A stretch of DNA of 64,000 nt, taken from assembly GCF_012933555.1 (NCBI RefSeq), contig NZ_JABBPK010000001.1, positions 4,008,001-4,072,000 on the forward strand, read 5' to 3'. This DNA comes from Niallia alba (GTDB lineage: Bacteria; Bacillota; Bacilli; Bacillales; Cytobacillaceae). The position numbers and the translations under genes are program-made. This document shows, piece by piece, positions 33,722 through 44,947 of this stretch; position 1 is the stretch's first letter, and each line of letters starts with the position of its first letter. The notes beneath the pieces were generated by a model. It was not told the DNA's origin. It worked only from the letters and a program-made list of their open reading frames with translations, and did not search any database.

Positions 33722-33868
33722 ATAAAGTAAACTTCCATCAGTTGGGTTTTTTCCTCAACACCACTGATGGTTAGTTGCACTTATCGAACCTTTACGGACA
33801 GTTTATTCCCCACCTAGCTTCTTCGATTTTCCGCAGCTTGAGATAGTCTTTATGAGTGAGATAAAGTA
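33722..33868 (+). repeat. Hairpin repeat family B, diverged full copy
   Basis: ATAAAGTAAACTTCCATCAG at the left and GTGAGATAAAG at the right, with TTTACGGACAG internally, match the 155-bp unit at 45949-47188 with several changes. It lies between family A copy 2 and the terminator of the hprK operon. Confidence 0.75.
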
Positions 33869-33912
33869 ATTGCTTAACATATATTTTTTATTAATTCTGA
33901 AATTTTTAAAAA

Positions 33913-33968
33913 GACCTATCTATTCGTTACTCAAAGATAATAAATCTTGGAATAACGGAAGATAGGTT
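33913..33968 (-). terminator. Terminator of the hprK-lgt-ppaX-yvoF operon
   Basis: AACCTATCTTCCGTTATTC pairs leftward with GAGTAACGAATAGATAGGT, then TTTTTAAA. It starts just past the yvoF stop. Confidence 0.75.
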
Positions 33969-33976
33969 TACTTTAT

Positions 33977-34510
33977 TTATTCATCCATTACATAGGAAGG
34001 CTCGCTTTTTCTGCGCTCTTCCATTTGTTCTGCAGTATAAATGACTTGCATCGGATTTCCGCCAACAAAATATCCAGCGGGAACATCTTTATGTACTAGT
34101 GTACCTGCAGAGACAATCGCACGGTCACCGATTTTCACACCAGGAAGAATCGTTGAATTGGCACCTATCATTACTTCATCGCCAATTTCAATCTCACCTA
34201 TCCTGTATTCCTCTATTAAATATTCATGAGCAAGAATGGTTGTATTGTACCCTATGACACTATTCTTGCCTACCCTGATTTTTTCAGGAAACATAATATC
34301 TAGCATTACCATTAAAGCAAAAGAAGTTTGGTCTCCTACCTTCATTTTCAAAAGCTTGCGGTACATCCAGTTCTTAGCTTTTAAAAAAGGCATATATCTT
34401 GCTGTCTGGATAACGATAAAATTTTTGATTACTTTTAAAAAAGGGACCGTTTTATAAACATGCCACAGCGAGTTTGGTCCACTTACCGGATATCTTGTCG
34501 TCTTTCTCAT
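33977..34510 (-). CDS. yvoF: Hexapeptide-repeat acyltransferase (YvoF-like)
   Basis: 177 residues with a left-handed beta-helix pattern of hexapeptide repeats ([34 protein letters not shown]), typical of LacA/CysE-type O-acetyltransferases. [13 protein letters not shown] is the usual C-terminal signature. The acceptor is unknown. It overlaps ppaX by 4 bp and occupies the yvoF position of B. subtilis, last in the hprK operon. Confidence 0.88.
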   Translation of the reverse strand: MRKTTRYPVSGPNSLWHVYKTVPFLKVIKNFIVIQTARYMPFLKAKNWMYRKLLKMKVGDQTSFALMVMLDIMFPEKIRVGKNSVIGYNTTILAHEYLIEEYRIGEIEIGDEVMIGANSTILPGVKIGDRAIVSAGTLVHKDVPAGYFVGGNPMQVIYTAEQMEERRKSEPSYVMDE

Positions 34511-35169
34511 GATGATTGGACTTCAGGAATAGAAAGGATATCTTTCATATTCTCAAAAATATAATCAGGGTTGTATTCCTGTAAGAATTCCTTCCCCTTT
34601 AGTGTCCAAGCTACACCTGCTGTTAAAGTACCCGCATTTTTTCCTGACAATATATCATGTTTATTATCTCCGACCATAATCGCTTCTGACGGGGATGCCT
34701 TTAATTTTTCAAGTGCAAGAAGGACTGGCTCTGGATCTGGCTTTGCCTTTGTTACATGATCCAAAGCAACCACTACGTCAAAAAACTCATCTAATTTTGT
34801 TAATTTAAGACCCATTTCTACTACATCTGATAATTTCGTTGAAACAATCGCTAGCTTAAAGCCTCTTTGCTTCAGTTCTTTGATTGCATCATATACACCA
34901 TCAAAAATGGTGACAATTTTATCATGATTTTCAATATTATAACTACGATACATCGTCATCATTTCTGGCGCTCTCCATTTATCAATCGATTCAAATGTTT
35001 CTAATAATGGAGGCCCCATGAAAGGAATGACATCTTTTCGCTCATATTTTCCTGGGTAATAATGATTTAATGTATGTAAGTAAGAGGAAATAATTAATTC
35101 ATTTGTATTAATTAGCGTCCCATCTAAATCAAATAATGCTGTATTAATCTTTCCAGTCAACCGAAACAT
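34507..35169 (-). CDS. ppaX: Pyrophosphatase PpaX
   Basis: HAD-superfamily hydrolase that removes pyrophosphate made when HPr kinase/phosphorylase dephosphorylates P-Ser-HPr. About 220 residues: motif [13 protein letters not shown], cap region with [12 protein letters not shown], motif [10 protein letters not shown], Lys in [15 protein letters not shown], motif [19 protein letters not shown]. The AAAGG site touches the first ATG, so a start a few codons later (TTG) is possible. Operon with hprK supports the assignment. Confidence 0.93.
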   Translation of the reverse strand: MFRLTGKINTALFDLDGTLINTNELIISSYLHTLNHYYPGKYERKDVIPFMGPPLLETFESIDKWRAPEMMTMYRSYNIENHDKIVTIFDGVYDAIKELKQRGFKLAIVSTKLSDVVEMGLKLTKLDEFFDVVVALDHVTKAKPDPEPVLLALEKLKASPSEAIMVGDNKHDILSGKNAGTLTAGVAWTLKGKEFLQEYNPDYIFENMKDILSIPEVQSS

Positions 35170-35180
35170 CCTTTCTATTA

Positions 35181-35993
35181 TTAACCATTTGTATCTAAAT
35201 AACGTTCATGTGCCAATCCTGCTTTTCTTCGATAAGCGATTGTGACAGCAGAAAGAACAATTAAAGCTAAAGAAATTAATTGAGCCATTCGTAATTCACC
35301 AATCATTAAACTGTCTGTTCTCATTCCTTCTATAAAGAATCTTCCAATCGAATACCAAATAACATAAGATAAGAATATTTCTCCTCTACGTAAATTTACT
35401 TTTCGTAAAGCTAGTAAAATCACGAATCCAACAATATTCCATAATGATTCATATAAAAAAGTAGGATGATAGTATGTTCCGTTAATATACATCTGATCAA
35501 TGATAAAAGTTGGTAAATGCAATCCTTCTAAAAACGATCGTGTTACTTCCCCGCCATGGGCCTCTTGGTTCATAAAGTTTCCCCAGCGGCCAATTGCTTG
35601 TCCAAGAATAATACTTGGTGCTGCTATATCTGCCATTTTCCAGAAAGATATGCCCTTTTTCTTTGTAAAAATATAAGTAGTAACGACAGCTCCGATTAAA
35701 GCCCCATGAATGGCAATACCACCATTCCAAATTTTCGGGATATCTCCTAGGTGGTCTTTATAATAGCTCCACTCAAAAATGACATAATAAATTCTTGCAC
35801 ATATTATCGAGATTGGAATAGCCCATAGCATTAAATCGGGAAAGTCATCCTTTCCAAGTCCTCTCCTATTCCCTTCGCGCATTGCAATAATTAGCGCAAG
35901 AATCAATCCTGAACCGATTATAAGTCCATACCAGCGGACATCAATTGGTCCTAATGAAAATGCAACTGGATCAATTGGTCGTATATCTTCCAT
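35181..35993 (-). CDS. lgt: Prolipoprotein diacylglyceryl transferase
   Basis: Membrane enzyme that attaches diacylglycerol to the lipobox cysteine of lipoproteins. 270 residues from ATG 35993 ([15 protein letters not shown]), chosen because GGAGG is 7 bases upstream. Several transmembrane helices alternate with the conserved [15 protein letters not shown] and the Lgt signature [14 protein letters not shown] (about residues 135-150), plus [10 protein letters not shown] and [12 protein letters not shown]. Confidence 0.97.
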   Translation of the reverse strand: MEDIRPIDPVAFSLGPIDVRWYGLIIGSGLILALIIAMREGNRRGLGKDDFPDLMLWAIPISIICARIYYVIFEWSYYKDHLGDIPKIWNGGIAIHGALIGAVVTTYIFTKKKGISFWKMADIAAPSIILGQAIGRWGNFMNQEAHGGEVTRSFLEGLHLPTFIIDQMYINGTYYHPTFLYESLWNIVGFVILLALRKVNLRRGEIFLSYVIWYSIGRFFIEGMRTDSLMIGELRMAQLISLALIVLSAVTIAYRRKAGLAHERYLDTNG

Positions 35994-36084
35994 CTGATTT
36001 CCTCCTATTCCCAAGGAATGTTTAAAGGCATAATAAATATTTTACTTTTATCTCACCTTTTAGTTCCCTTTTTCTACCATCTAT

Positions 36085-37014
36085 TTACTTTCTTTCGTCC
36101 GATATAACATTATTTAGTTTATTTGTGAATTGTTCTGCTGCATTCACGCCCATGCGTTTTAAGCGGAAATTCATTGCCGCTACTTCAATAATGACCGCTA
36201 AGTTTCGTCCTGGGCGAACTGGAATTGTAAGCTTCGTTACTTCTGTATCAATTATTTTCATTTTTTCTTCATCTAAGCCTAAACGGTCATATTGCTTGTT
36301 CTGTTCCCATAGTTCTAGCGACATAACTAATGAAATCTTTTTGTGCGTTCGCACAGCCCCTGCTCCAAATAAAGTCATTACATTAATAATCCCTAAACCA
36401 CGAATTTCCAATAAATGTTCAATTAGTTCTGGTGAACTGCCGACAATTAAGTTTTCATCTTCTTGTCTTATTTCCACACAATCATCAGCCACTAATCGGT
36501 GTCCACGCTTAACAAGCTCAAGAGCTGTTTCACTTTTACCTACACCACTTTTACCAGTGATTAACACGCCCACACCATAAATATCAACAAGAACACCATG
36601 AACAGCCGTAGTAGGCGCTAGTTTTCTTTCCAAGAAATTAGTAAGTCGACTGGAAAAAAGCGATGTTTTATGCTTAGAACGTAATACTGGTACTGCTAAT
36701 TCCTCTGATGCTTCGATTAATTGCGGTGGTACTTCCATATTTCGCGTAATAATGATTCCTGGAGTAGTATCACTACATAATTTCGTTAAGCGGTTTGCTC
36801 TTTCTTCCTCACTTAATCGTTCTGCAAAGGAAAGTTCAGTCTTACCTAACAGCTGAACACGCTCTGCAGGATAATAGTTAAAATAACCAGCCATTTCTAA
36901 ACCTGGTCTTGATATATCACTAACTGTAATTGGTCGATTAATACCTTCTTCTCCACTTACAATTTCTAAATCAAACTCTTCAATCACATCTTTTATTAGT
37001 ACTTTTGCCGCCAT
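36085..37014 (-). CDS. hprK: HPr kinase/phosphorylase
   Basis: Bifunctional sensor that phosphorylates Ser46 of HPr and Crh with ATP or pyrophosphate and reverses the reaction, so setting carbon catabolite control. 309 residues. Walker A is [19 protein letters not shown] (about residues 153-171), followed by the catalytic-loop DDCVEIR and the family signature [25 protein letters not shown] precedes ATG. Its substrate Crh is encoded 20 kb away in this window. Confidence 0.98.
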   Translation of the reverse strand: MAAKVLIKDVIEEFDLEIVSGEEGINRPITVSDISRPGLEMAGYFNYYPAERVQLLGKTELSFAERLSEEERANRLTKLCSDTTPGIIITRNMEVPPQLIEASEELAVPVLRSKHKTSLFSSRLTNFLERKLAPTTAVHGVLVDIYGVGVLITGKSGVGKSETALELVKRGHRLVADDCVEIRQEDENLIVGSSPELIEHLLEIRGLGIINVMTLFGAGAVRTHKKISLVMSLELWEQNKQYDRLGLDEEKMKIIDTEVTKLTIPVRPGRNLAVIIEVAAMNFRLKRMGVNAAEQFTNKLNNVISDERK

Positions 37015-37174
37015 GAAGCTCCTCCTTTAAAGGTCCTTGCTGTTAAGTTTTTATAAACAGAAAAAAACTGTTTAATTTTAGTCATTATTTATAATTCCAT
37101 ATTCACCTTATTTTAGCATTAAAAGATAAATATATGCTAGAATTCAGTCAAATTATTAGGAAAAGGTATTCTAA

Positions 37175-37291
37175 AATAAAGAAAACTTTCATCAATAGTT
37201 TTTTTCCTCATCCCCTCCTAATGATTTGTTGTACTTAACGGATATCTTCTTCGATTTTCCGCAGCTTACTATCCGTTAACAGTAGGATAAA
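37175..37291 (+). repeat. Hairpin repeat family B, decayed copy
   Basis: ATAAAGAAAACTTTCATCA at the left and ATCCGTTAACAGTAGGATAAA at the right retain the ends of the 155-bp unit. The internal stems are eroded. It lies in the 339-bp hprK-yvlD interval. Confidence 0.6.
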
Positions 37292-37295
37292 AAGA

Positions 37296-37349
37296 CAAAA
37301 AAACTGCCAGATAAAGCAATGGAATAGTTTCCACTTCTATATCTGGCAG
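37296..37349 (-). terminator. yvlD terminator
   Basis: CTGCCAGATA pairs with TATCTGGCAG and, read leftward, is followed by TTTTTTT. An inner TGGAA..TTCCA hairpin is also present. Confidence 0.82.
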
Positions 37350-37353
37350 CCTC

Positions 37354-37707
37354 TTACCCTTTTTCTCGAAGGACTGTATTTTGAACAATTATATTGCAAA
37401 GTGAAAGTAAAATGCTAAAAAGCAAGCACATACCAAAACTTGAAATTTCAAGACTGTCTCCCATCAATCTGTCTGTTAATGACAATGTAATAGCATTGAT
37501 GACAAATAAAAATAGTCCTAGCGAAAGAATTGTTACAGGTAATGTCAATAAAATTAATATTGGTTTAACAATAATATTTAGCAAGGATAAAATAACGCTT
37601 GCTCCAATCGCAGCACCAATCCCTGATAAATAAAATTGATCTTGAAATAAACCAGCCAATGCTACAAAGAAAATAGCATTAATTAGTATTCCTACTATCC
37701 ATCTCAT
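37354..37707 (-). CDS. yvlD: Phage-holin-family-like membrane protein YvlD
   Basis: 117 residues, nearly all hydrophobic, with four predicted transmembrane helices (e.g. WIVGILINAIFFVALAGLF and TLPVTILSLGLFLFVINAI). It belongs to the YvlD family loosely named after phage holins. In B. subtilis YvlB-D respond to cell-envelope stress and YvlC/YvlD relate to lipoteichoic and antimicrobial peptide resistance, but the mechanism is unclear. No PspC-like yvlC gene accompanies it here. Confidence 0.85.
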   Translation of the reverse strand: MRWIVGILINAIFFVALAGLFQDQFYLSGIGAAIGASVILSLLNIIVKPILILLTLPVTILSLGLFLFVINAITLSLTDRLMGDSLEISSFGMCLLFSILLSLCNIIVQNTVLREKG

Positions 37708-37844
37708 TCCAATTACTCCTCATTAAGCATAGTAGAAACCGATACTGGTTATAGGGAAAAAACAATCTAAACGAACAGAATTAGAAATTCGCATATGTTT
37801 TTCCATCCCGAGTTTAATTACCTTATCGGTTTCCTCTATTATAA

Positions 37845-38969
37845 TTAATTATTTTTTTCAATCTTCTTCACTTTAATCGATCCTGTTTTTGTATTAGCAT
37901 CAATTTTTGTATGATGCTCACTTGATTGTATCGATTTAAATTGTAACGTCTTTTGAAGAACTTCATTTTTCTCTTCTACTATTTGTATCCCCTCTAACTC
38001 TACATTAAATCCACCGAAATTCGTTTTTAACTCTCCACTAACCGCTAATGTTTCTGGTAAGCTTACCTCGATACTACCTGTTGTTCCTTGAAGTTCAAAC
38101 ACTTCACATGTTTCCGAATGGTTTGTGCATAAAATACTGCCGTTAAAGGATTGTAAATCGACTTTATTAAAATAACCTTCAACTGTAATCGATCCATTTA
38201 TCGTTTCAGCGTCAAGTTTTTCTATATTGCCTTTTTCGACTTTAATACTGCCGTTTGCCGCATCCGCTTCTACTTTTTTATTTTCACCAGCCTGTAACAT
38301 TATTTTACCATTAGCCGTTTTAGCATACAATTTTTCCGCTTTAACATCAAATGTAGTAATGGGTCCATTAAATAAACGAACGATGGCTGATTCATACGAA
38401 GTTTGTGGGATATAAACTTGCGTTTTTACCTTCATCCATTTATGATTCGTTTTTACTAGTAATTTCTCATCATCTACAATTACATCTACTTCCTTTAAAA
38501 ACACATTTTTTGCTTCTTCTAACGAATTTACGCGATATACCTTTGCTTTACATTCAATACTAACTTCTTCTTGATCCCATGGAATAAGCTCCACTTCTCC
38601 ATTTGGAATATCAATATCTAACTTTTTTGGTGTGATATTATTGTATTGAAAAATATGAGAAACTTCTTCAAAATGACCAAAGTTTAAATCTAGGTCTACT
38701 TCCTTCACCTTTTTTATCGTTGTATCAACAAAGTCAAAGAGCTTATCTTTCGCAGATTGAAAATTAAATCCATAATTTGAATTTGTTTCTTTCTTCTTTT
38801 CATGAAACTTTGTTTCTTCTTGAAAATCTTCTAATATTTTCTTTTCGTCTTCATTGAGTGACTTCTTCTCATTTACTTCATCAACCTTTTCCATTAGCTT
38901 TAATGCTTCATCTACGGTCAATTTGCCACTTTCCACTAGTTCTAAAATTCGCTTTTTCTCATCTGCCAC
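37845..38969 (-). CDS. yvlB: DUF4097-type putative adhesin-like protein YvlB
   Basis: 374 residues. An N-terminal helical SHOCT-like start (KKRILELVESGKLTVDEALKLMEKV) is followed by a charged linker and a beta-solenoid of repeated short strands (FNGPITTFDVKAEKLYAKTANG, ANGSIKVEKGNIEKLDAETI, INGSITVEGYFNKVDLQSF). No signal peptide is present. Starts at GTG 38969, which follows GAGGAGG. It neighbours yvlD and uvrA as in B. subtilis, where yvlABCD form an envelope-stress operon. Confidence 0.87.
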   Translation of the reverse strand: MADEKKRILELVESGKLTVDEALKLMEKVDEVNEKKSLNEDEKKILEDFQEETKFHEKKKETNSNYGFNFQSAKDKLFDFVDTTIKKVKEVDLDLNFGHFEEVSHIFQYNNITPKKLDIDIPNGEVELIPWDQEEVSIECKAKVYRVNSLEEAKNVFLKEVDVIVDDEKLLVKTNHKWMKVKTQVYIPQTSYESAIVRLFNGPITTFDVKAEKLYAKTANGKIMLQAGENKKVEADAANGSIKVEKGNIEKLDAETINGSITVEGYFNKVDLQSFNGSILCTNHSETCEVFELQGTTGSIEVSLPETLAVSGELKTNFGGFNVELEGIQIVEEKNEVLQKTLQFKSIQSSEHHTKIDANTKTGSIKVKKIEKNN

Positions 38970-39083
38970 TTTAAATCCTCCTCAAAAATGAACGATTTTA
39001 TTCCTTTAAAACCTCCACCTAAATTAGATAAGATACGAAACTGCACATTATAAAATGAATGTAATCAAAAATAAGATTATTTT

Positions 39084-39121
39084 CTTCTATTGAAAAAAAC
39101 AACAACCTTTTAGAAAACAGC
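39084..39121. repeat. End fragment of repeat family A
   Basis: TTCTATTGAAAAAAACAACA and TTTTAGAAAACAGC match the outer end of the 210-bp repeats. The rest of the 512-bp interval 38970-39481 is AT-rich, with no supported gene before the uvrA terminator. Confidence 0.5.
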
Positions 39122-39401
39122 TAAACGCAAAAACTTAATCGCTCCATTTCACTCCCGATTTAGAACAAAGAATGAAAAGCAACATTTTTTTGAAAATAAC
39201 TACTTTTAATGATATTTATTGGCTGCATTTACTATTAATACAAATTGCCTCAAACATTCAGTAACCTTCATATTATCGGCTTCTGTATTTTTATACGAAT
39301 CATCCCTTCTAAAAGTTTCATTTCGAATATATTCTTTGCTAAGAATCCTTTTTATTTTATGTAGTTATTTTCTATTTCAGAAGAATTTCTCTATAAGAAA
39401 T

Positions 39402-39474
39402 GAAAAAGAGACGAGGCCCTCTGGTAGGTGAGCAACTTTAATAAGTCGACTCATCTGCTCTCCCCATCTCTTTA
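39402..39474 (-). terminator. Probable uvrA terminator
   Basis: Leftward AAGAGATGGGGAGAGC can pair imperfectly with the segment GAGGGCCTCGTCTCTTTTT, which ends in T. The stem is long but interrupted. Confidence 0.5.
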
Positions 39475-39481
39475 TTCAATA

Positions 39482-42358
39482 TTAAGTTGTAGCAATCTTC
39501 TCTGCTTCTTCGATACTTTTTTTCATTCTTTGCCGATCTCTTTCTAAAATTGGCTTTAAATACTTACCAGTATAGGAGCCTTCTAAATTGGCAATGTCTT
39601 CAGGTGTTCCGGATCCTAAGATTGTACCACCTTTATCGCCACCTTCTGGTCCTAAATCGATAATATAATCTGTCGTCTTTATAACATCAAGATTATGCTC
39701 AATGACAAGGACGGTATCGCCATTCTCTACCAATCGTTGCAGGACAGTCAGCAATCTTGAAATATCATCAACATGCAAGCCCGTAGTCGGCTCATCAAGA
39801 ATGTAAAAAGACTTACCAGTAGAACGTCGATGTAATTCTGAAGCTAATTTTACCCTTTGAGCTTCTCCACCTGATAAAGTAGTGGCTGGCTGTCCTAGCT
39901 TAATATATCCTAAACCAACATCTACAATTGTTTGGAGTTTACGATGAATCTTCGGTATGTTTTCAAAGAAAGCTACACCATCTTCCACTGTCATTTCCAA
40001 TACGTCAGAAATATTTTTTCCTTTATACTTCACTTCTAATGTTTCGCGATTATATCGCTTTCCATGACAGACTTCACACGGAACATAAACATCTGGTAGG
40101 AAATGCATTTCAATTTTTATAATTCCATCACCACGGCAAGCTTCACATCTTCCGCCTTTGACATTAAAACTAAAACGACCTTTTTTATACCCTCGTACTT
40201 TTGCTTCATTAGTTGTTGCAAAAACATCTCTAATATCATCAAACACTCCAGTATAAGTGGCAGGATTCGACCTTGGAGTTCGTCCAATTGGTGACTGATC
40301 AATATCAATGACTTTTTCCAATTGTTCGATCCCCTTAATTTCTTTATGCGCACCCGGCTTCGCTTTTGCACGATTAAGCTTTTGGGCTAAGCTTTTATGG
40401 AGAATTTCATTAATCAATGTACTTTTCCCTGAACCAGAAACACCTGTAACAGAAACAAACATTCCTAGTGGGATTTTTACACTTACATTTTTTAAATTAT
40501 TTTCTTTTGCACCAGTGATTTCAATAAATCTGCCATCACTTTTCTTTCTTTCTAACGGAAGTGGAATGAACTTTTTCCCTGATAAATATTGACCTGTTAT
40601 CGATTCTGAATCATTCATTACTTCCTCAGGAGTTCCGACTGAAATAATTTCTCCTCCATGGACACCAGCACCAGGTCCTACATCAATTAAGTAGTCTGCA
40701 GCCATCATCGTATCTTCATCATGCTCTACAACAATCAATGTATTTCCTATGTCGCGCATTTGTCTTAATGTATCAATTAATTTATCATTATCTCTTTGAT
40801 GAAGACCGATGGAAGGCTCATCTAGAATATAGAGCACACCAGTGAGTCTTGAGCCAATTTGTGTCGCCAAACGAATCCTCTGTGCTTCACCACCGGATAA
40901 GGTACCTGCAGCTCTACTTAATGTTAGGTAATCCAGCCCAACATTTATTAAAAATCCAACTCGCTCTTTTATTTCTCTAAGAATCAAAATAGCAATTTGT
41001 TTTTCCTTGTCTGTTAGATCAACCTGCTCCATAAATTGATAGCATTCCACAACTGATTTTTCCGTAATTTTCCCAATATGCTGTCCATTAATTAATACAG
41101 CTAAGGCTTCTTTTTTTAAACGATATCCTTTACATGTACGACAAGGCTGTTCTGCCATATATTTTTGCATTTGTTCTCGAATATAGTCAGAACTTGTCTC
41201 CTTGTATCTTCTTTCGACATTTCGAATAACGCCCTCAAATTGAATATCATTTTCTCTCACTTGACCAAAATCATTTTCGTAACGGAAATGAATATATTCT
41301 TTTCCAGATCCATAAAGAATTTTGTCCATTAGGTTTTTAGGAATATCCTTAACTGGTATATTCATGTCAATACCATAATGATTACATATACTTTCAAGAA
41401 GCTGTGGATAGTATTGAGAACTAATGGATTCCCATGGAGCTATTGCATTTTCTTTTAAAGTTAAATTCCAATCAGGAATAATCAAGTCCACATCAACAAC
41501 TAATTTATTTCCAAGTCCATCACAATCTGGACACGCTCCAAATGGGCTATTAAAGGAAAAAAGTCTAGGTTCTAATTCGCCAATCGAGAAACCGCAAATT
41601 GGACAAGCATGATGCTCGCTAAATAATAATTCCTCCTGTCCAATAACGTCAATAATAACTTTGCCATTTCCGAATTGTAATGCTGATTCTAATGAATCTG
41701 CTAAACGAGCTGTAATTCCCTCTTTTACAACTAGACGATCAATAACTACTTCAATATTATGTTTCTTGTTTTTCTCTAAAGAAATATCATCGCCAATTTC
41801 ATGCATTTCTCCATCAATACGTAATCGAACATATCCTTGCTTTTTCACATCTTCAAGCACTTTCCCATGAGTCCCTTTGCGCCCTGATACTACAGGTGCT
41901 AAAACTTGAAGTCTCGTTCTTTCAGGATATTCTAGGATTCGGTCAACCATCTGCTCAATTGTCTGTGAGGAAATTTCAATTCCATGCTCTGGGCAAGTTG
42001 GTCTCCCAACCCTTGCGTATAATAACCTTAAGTAATCATAAATTTCCGTTACTGTCCCAACAGTAGAACGTGGATTTCGACTTGTTGTTTTCTGATCAAT
42101 GGAAATAGCCGGTGATAATCCTTCAATCGAATCAACATCTGGCTTATCCATTTGCCCTAAAAACTGACGAGCATAAGCAGATAAAGATTCTACATATCTT
42201 CGTTGTCCTTCCGCATATATGGTATCAAAAGCGAGGGAAGATTTCCCAGAACCAGATAAACCGGTTATGACTACTAATTGATCTCTTGGGATAGTTATAT
42301 CAATATTTTTTAAATTGTTTGCTCTTGCACCTTTTACAATAAGTTTATCTTTTGCCAT
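39482..42358 (-). CDS. uvrA: UvrABC system protein A
   Basis: Damage-recognition ATPase of nucleotide excision repair. 958 residues from ATG 42358 ([18 protein letters not shown]), with GAGGGG 11 bases upstream; a GTG four codons earlier overlaps the uvrB stop but has no spacing for a ribosome site. Two ABC ATPase modules: Walker [15 protein letters not shown] (about residue 35) and [13 protein letters not shown] (about 645), signatures [14 protein letters not shown] and [14 protein letters not shown]. Zinc modules are [16 protein letters not shown] and [17 protein letters not shown]. Confidence 0.98.
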   Translation of the reverse strand: MAKDKLIVKGARANNLKNIDITIPRDQLVVITGLSGSGKSSLAFDTIYAEGQRRYVESLSAYARQFLGQMDKPDVDSIEGLSPAISIDQKTTSRNPRSTVGTVTEIYDYLRLLYARVGRPTCPEHGIEISSQTIEQMVDRILEYPERTRLQVLAPVVSGRKGTHGKVLEDVKKQGYVRLRIDGEMHEIGDDISLEKNKKHNIEVVIDRLVVKEGITARLADSLESALQFGNGKVIIDVIGQEELLFSEHHACPICGFSIGELEPRLFSFNSPFGACPDCDGLGNKLVVDVDLIIPDWNLTLKENAIAPWESISSQYYPQLLESICNHYGIDMNIPVKDIPKNLMDKILYGSGKEYIHFRYENDFGQVRENDIQFEGVIRNVERRYKETSSDYIREQMQKYMAEQPCRTCKGYRLKKEALAVLINGQHIGKITEKSVVECYQFMEQVDLTDKEKQIAILILREIKERVGFLINVGLDYLTLSRAAGTLSGGEAQRIRLATQIGSRLTGVLYILDEPSIGLHQRDNDKLIDTLRQMRDIGNTLIVVEHDEDTMMAADYLIDVGPGAGVHGGEIISVGTPEEVMNDSESITGQYLSGKKFIPLPLERKKSDGRFIEITGAKENNLKNVSVKIPLGMFVSVTGVSGSGKSTLINEILHKSLAQKLNRAKAKPGAHKEIKGIEQLEKVIDIDQSPIGRTPRSNPATYTGVFDDIRDVFATTNEAKVRGYKKGRFSFNVKGGRCEACRGDGIIKIEMHFLPDVYVPCEVCHGKRYNRETLEVKYKGKNISDVLEMTVEDGVAFFENIPKIHRKLQTIVDVGLGYIKLGQPATTLSGGEAQRVKLASELHRRSTGKSFYILDEPTTGLHVDDISRLLTVLQRLVENGDTVLVIEHNLDVIKTTDYIIDLGPEGGDKGGTILGSGTPEDIANLEGSYTGKYLKPILERDRQRMKKSIEEAEKIATT

Positions 42359-42366
42359 TGCTTCTC

Positions 42367-44346
42367 TCACCCCTCAGCCTTTAATTCAAGCAATAGATCG
42401 CGAAGCTCTGCTGCTCTTTCGAAATTCAAAGCTTTGGCTGCTTCTTTCATTTCTGACTCCATTTGTGCGATCATTGCCTCTTTTTCTTTTTTCGTCAATT
42501 TATCAAGTTTAGTAGATGCCGCATATTCTTCTGGCTCTTCTGCTGCCTGTGTTGCACGGATTGAATCTCTAATGCCTTTTTGAATCGTTTGCGGAATTAT
42601 TCCATGTTCTTCATTATATTTCTCTTGAATTTCTCTACGTCTTTTCGTTTCACTTATGGCAACTTCCATGGAATGAGTCATCTTATCTGCATACATGACG
42701 ACATGACCATTAGCATTTCTTGCTGCTCGCCCGATTGTTTGAATTAACGATCTCTCCGAACGAAGGAAACCTTCTTTATCAGCATCTAAAATTGTGACTA
42801 ATGATACCTCTGGAATGTCCAGTCCTTCCCTTAATAAGTTAATTCCTACTAGTACATCATATTTTCCAAGACGTAATTCCCGAATAATTTCAATCCGTTC
42901 TAACGTTTTTACTTCGGAATGCAAATACTGTACTTTAATTCCTATATCTTTCAGATAATCAGTTAAGTCCTCTGACATTTTTTTCGTAAGTGTTGTTACC
43001 AATACCCGTTCATTTCGTTTAATTCTTTCATGAATCTCAGCAATTAGATCATCAATTTGTCCTTCAATCGGCCGAACGTCAATCGTCGGATCAAGTAATC
43101 CAGTCGGACGAATTATTTGTTCAATCATAACTGGAGTATGCTCAATTTCATATGGGCCAGGTGTTGCAGATACACAAATCATTTGATTAATATGCTTCTC
43201 GAATTCTCCAAAGGTCAACGGACGGTTATCAAGGGCTGATGGTAAGCGAAAACCATGATCTACCAACACATTTTTCCGTGCTTGGTCACCATTATACATT
43301 CCTCTAATCTGCGGTAATGTAACATGAGATTCGTCGATAACAAGAAGAAAGTCTTTTGGAAAATAATCCAACAAAGTATAAGGAGTAGATCCAGGAGGTC
43401 TTAATGTTAAATGTCTTGAATAGTTTTCTATTCCAGAACAGAATCCCATCTCTCTCATCATTTCTAAATCATAACGTGAGCGTTGTTCTAGCCGTTGAGC
43501 TTCTAATAATTTATTATCTGCTCTTAATTTTTCTAATTGTTCCTCTAATTCCTTTTCAATGTTCTCAATCGCTATTTTCATTTTTTCTTCTCTTGTTACG
43601 AAGTGAGAAGCAGGAAAAATAGCAATATGGTTTCGTTCCCCTAATATCTCTCCTGTTAATGCATCTACTTCGCGAATCCGGTCAATTTCATCTCCAAAAA
43701 ACTCTACTCTGATACAATGTTCGTCACGAGATGCCGGGAAAATTTCCACTACATCCCCGCGAACACGAAATGTTCCCCGTTTAAAATCAATATCATTTCG
43801 ATCATATTGGATATCAACTAATTTACGCAGCAATTGATTTCTTTCTAATTCCATCCCCGATCTTAACGATACAACCATTTCTCGATACTCTTCTGGAGAA
43901 CCTAATCCATAAATACAAGAAACGCTGGCAATAATGATGACGTCATCTCTTTCAAATAAAGAGGATGTTGCTGAATGACGAAGTTTATCGATTTCATCAT
44001 TGATGCTTGCGTCCTTTTCGATAAATGTATCTGTTTGTGGGACATATGCTTCTGGTTGGTAATAATCATAGTAGCTAACAAAATACTCTACTGCATTATT
44101 AGGAAAAAATTCCTTAAACTCACTATATAATTGACCAGCTAATGTTTTATTGTGAGCAATGATTAACGTTGGCTTTTTTACTTCTTTAATCACATTGCTT
44201 ACTGTAAAGGTTTTACCAGTACCAGTTGCCCCTAGCAACGTCTGAATTTTGTCACCTGCTCGAATACCTGATACTAGTTTTTCTATCGCTCCTGGCTGAT
44301 CACCTTGAGGAGTATACTTTGAAACTAACTCAAAATCATGACTCAC
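42367..44346 (-). CDS. uvrB: UvrABC system protein B
   Basis: Damage-verifying helicase-like subunit. 659 residues beginning with GTG (44346), 8 bases after GGAGG. Walker A is [13 protein letters not shown] (about residue 40), the damage-clamping hairpin region [21 protein letters not shown], Walker [13 protein letters not shown], helicase motif [12 protein letters not shown], and a C-terminal UVR motif ([22 protein letters not shown]) for UvrC contact. It is followed directly by uvrA. I did not find a convincing LexA box upstream. Confidence 0.98.
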   Translation of the reverse strand: MSHDFELVSKYTPQGDQPGAIEKLVSGIRAGDKIQTLLGATGTGKTFTVSNVIKEVKKPTLIIAHNKTLAGQLYSEFKEFFPNNAVEYFVSYYDYYQPEAYVPQTDTFIEKDASINDEIDKLRHSATSSLFERDDVIIIASVSCIYGLGSPEEYREMVVSLRSGMELERNQLLRKLVDIQYDRNDIDFKRGTFRVRGDVVEIFPASRDEHCIRVEFFGDEIDRIREVDALTGEILGERNHIAIFPASHFVTREEKMKIAIENIEKELEEQLEKLRADNKLLEAQRLEQRSRYDLEMMREMGFCSGIENYSRHLTLRPPGSTPYTLLDYFPKDFLLVIDESHVTLPQIRGMYNGDQARKNVLVDHGFRLPSALDNRPLTFGEFEKHINQMICVSATPGPYEIEHTPVMIEQIIRPTGLLDPTIDVRPIEGQIDDLIAEIHERIKRNERVLVTTLTKKMSEDLTDYLKDIGIKVQYLHSEVKTLERIEIIRELRLGKYDVLVGINLLREGLDIPEVSLVTILDADKEGFLRSERSLIQTIGRAARNANGHVVMYADKMTHSMEVAISETKRRREIQEKYNEEHGIIPQTIQKGIRDSIRATQAAEEPEEYAASTKLDKLTKKEKEAMIAQMESEMKEAAKALNFERAAELRDLLLELKAEG

Positions 44347-44600
44347 TAAACCATCCTCCGATCTGTATACTTTCTATTCCCGTTCGTACATTTCTTTGAC
44401 ACTCTATGATAAAGATTTATTTATGGTCCTTTAAATGTAAAACCACATTCGTTTAACAGTCTCCACTCTATCCATTTAAGCTATGTAATCAACATATCAC
44501 CATTCTACCACAAACCATCCTTTTCAAACCACAAAAAAGAGAACAAACATTCGATTTATTTTATCACGCTTTTCATCTGTATTAAAAAGCAAAATTCCAT

Positions 44601-44659
44601 AAAAAAATGACTAACGAAAATACCTATCATCTTTATCGACGTAAATTCGTTTAGTCATT
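44601..44659 (-). terminator. csbA terminator
   Basis: Leftward AATGACTAAACGAAT pairs with TTCGTTAGTCATT, followed by a T-run. The other part of the 351-bp csbA-uvrB interval (44347-44600) holds the uvrB leader and nothing else recognisable. Confidence 0.8.
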
Positions 44660-44697
44660 CTCCTTCTCTATTCTTTTTTCTTTTTTTCAACTTAAAC

Positions 44698-44931
44698 TCA
44701 AGCATCTTTATTTGCTAACCGATCTTTCCATTTCCTACTAATCATATAGCCAACCGTCATGGAAAAAGCATCGACGACAATGAGCAAAAATGTATCAGTA
44801 TATCCTCTATAAACGGAAGCAGCAATTAAGGCGACGGTTAAAACTAAGCCGATAATTGGATAATAAGTCGCTCTTGAAAATAGGATTACTAATAAACACG
44901 GAAAAAATAGGGCAGCTAGATATTTTCCCAT
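44698..44931 (-). CDS. csbA: CsbA-like small membrane protein
   Basis: 77 residues with three hydrophobic stretches (YLAALFFPCLLVILFS, YPIIGLVLTVALIAAS, TFLLIVVDAFSMTVGYMIS), ending in a basic tail. It matches the CsbA/DUF2198 family in size and topology and lies upstream of uvrB-uvrA, the place of csbA in B. subtilis, where it is a sigma-B-dependent membrane protein of unknown role. The neighbouring RsbR-like gene also points to stress signalling. Confidence 0.85.
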   Translation of the reverse strand: MGKYLAALFFPCLLVILFSRATYYPIIGLVLTVALIAASVYRGYTDTFLLIVVDAFSMTVGYMISRKWKDRLANKDA

Positions 44932-44947
44932 CTACATACACCTCTAT

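Noticed and set aside
39219-39431. 70-codon rightward frame in the yvlB-uvrA interval
   Set aside because: TTG start without ribosome site, low-complexity composition, and overlap with the uvrA terminator.
44347-44580. LexA (SOS) box before uvrB
   Set aside because: Only a CGAAC half-site is visible near 44385; the paired GTTCG at the right spacing is missing.
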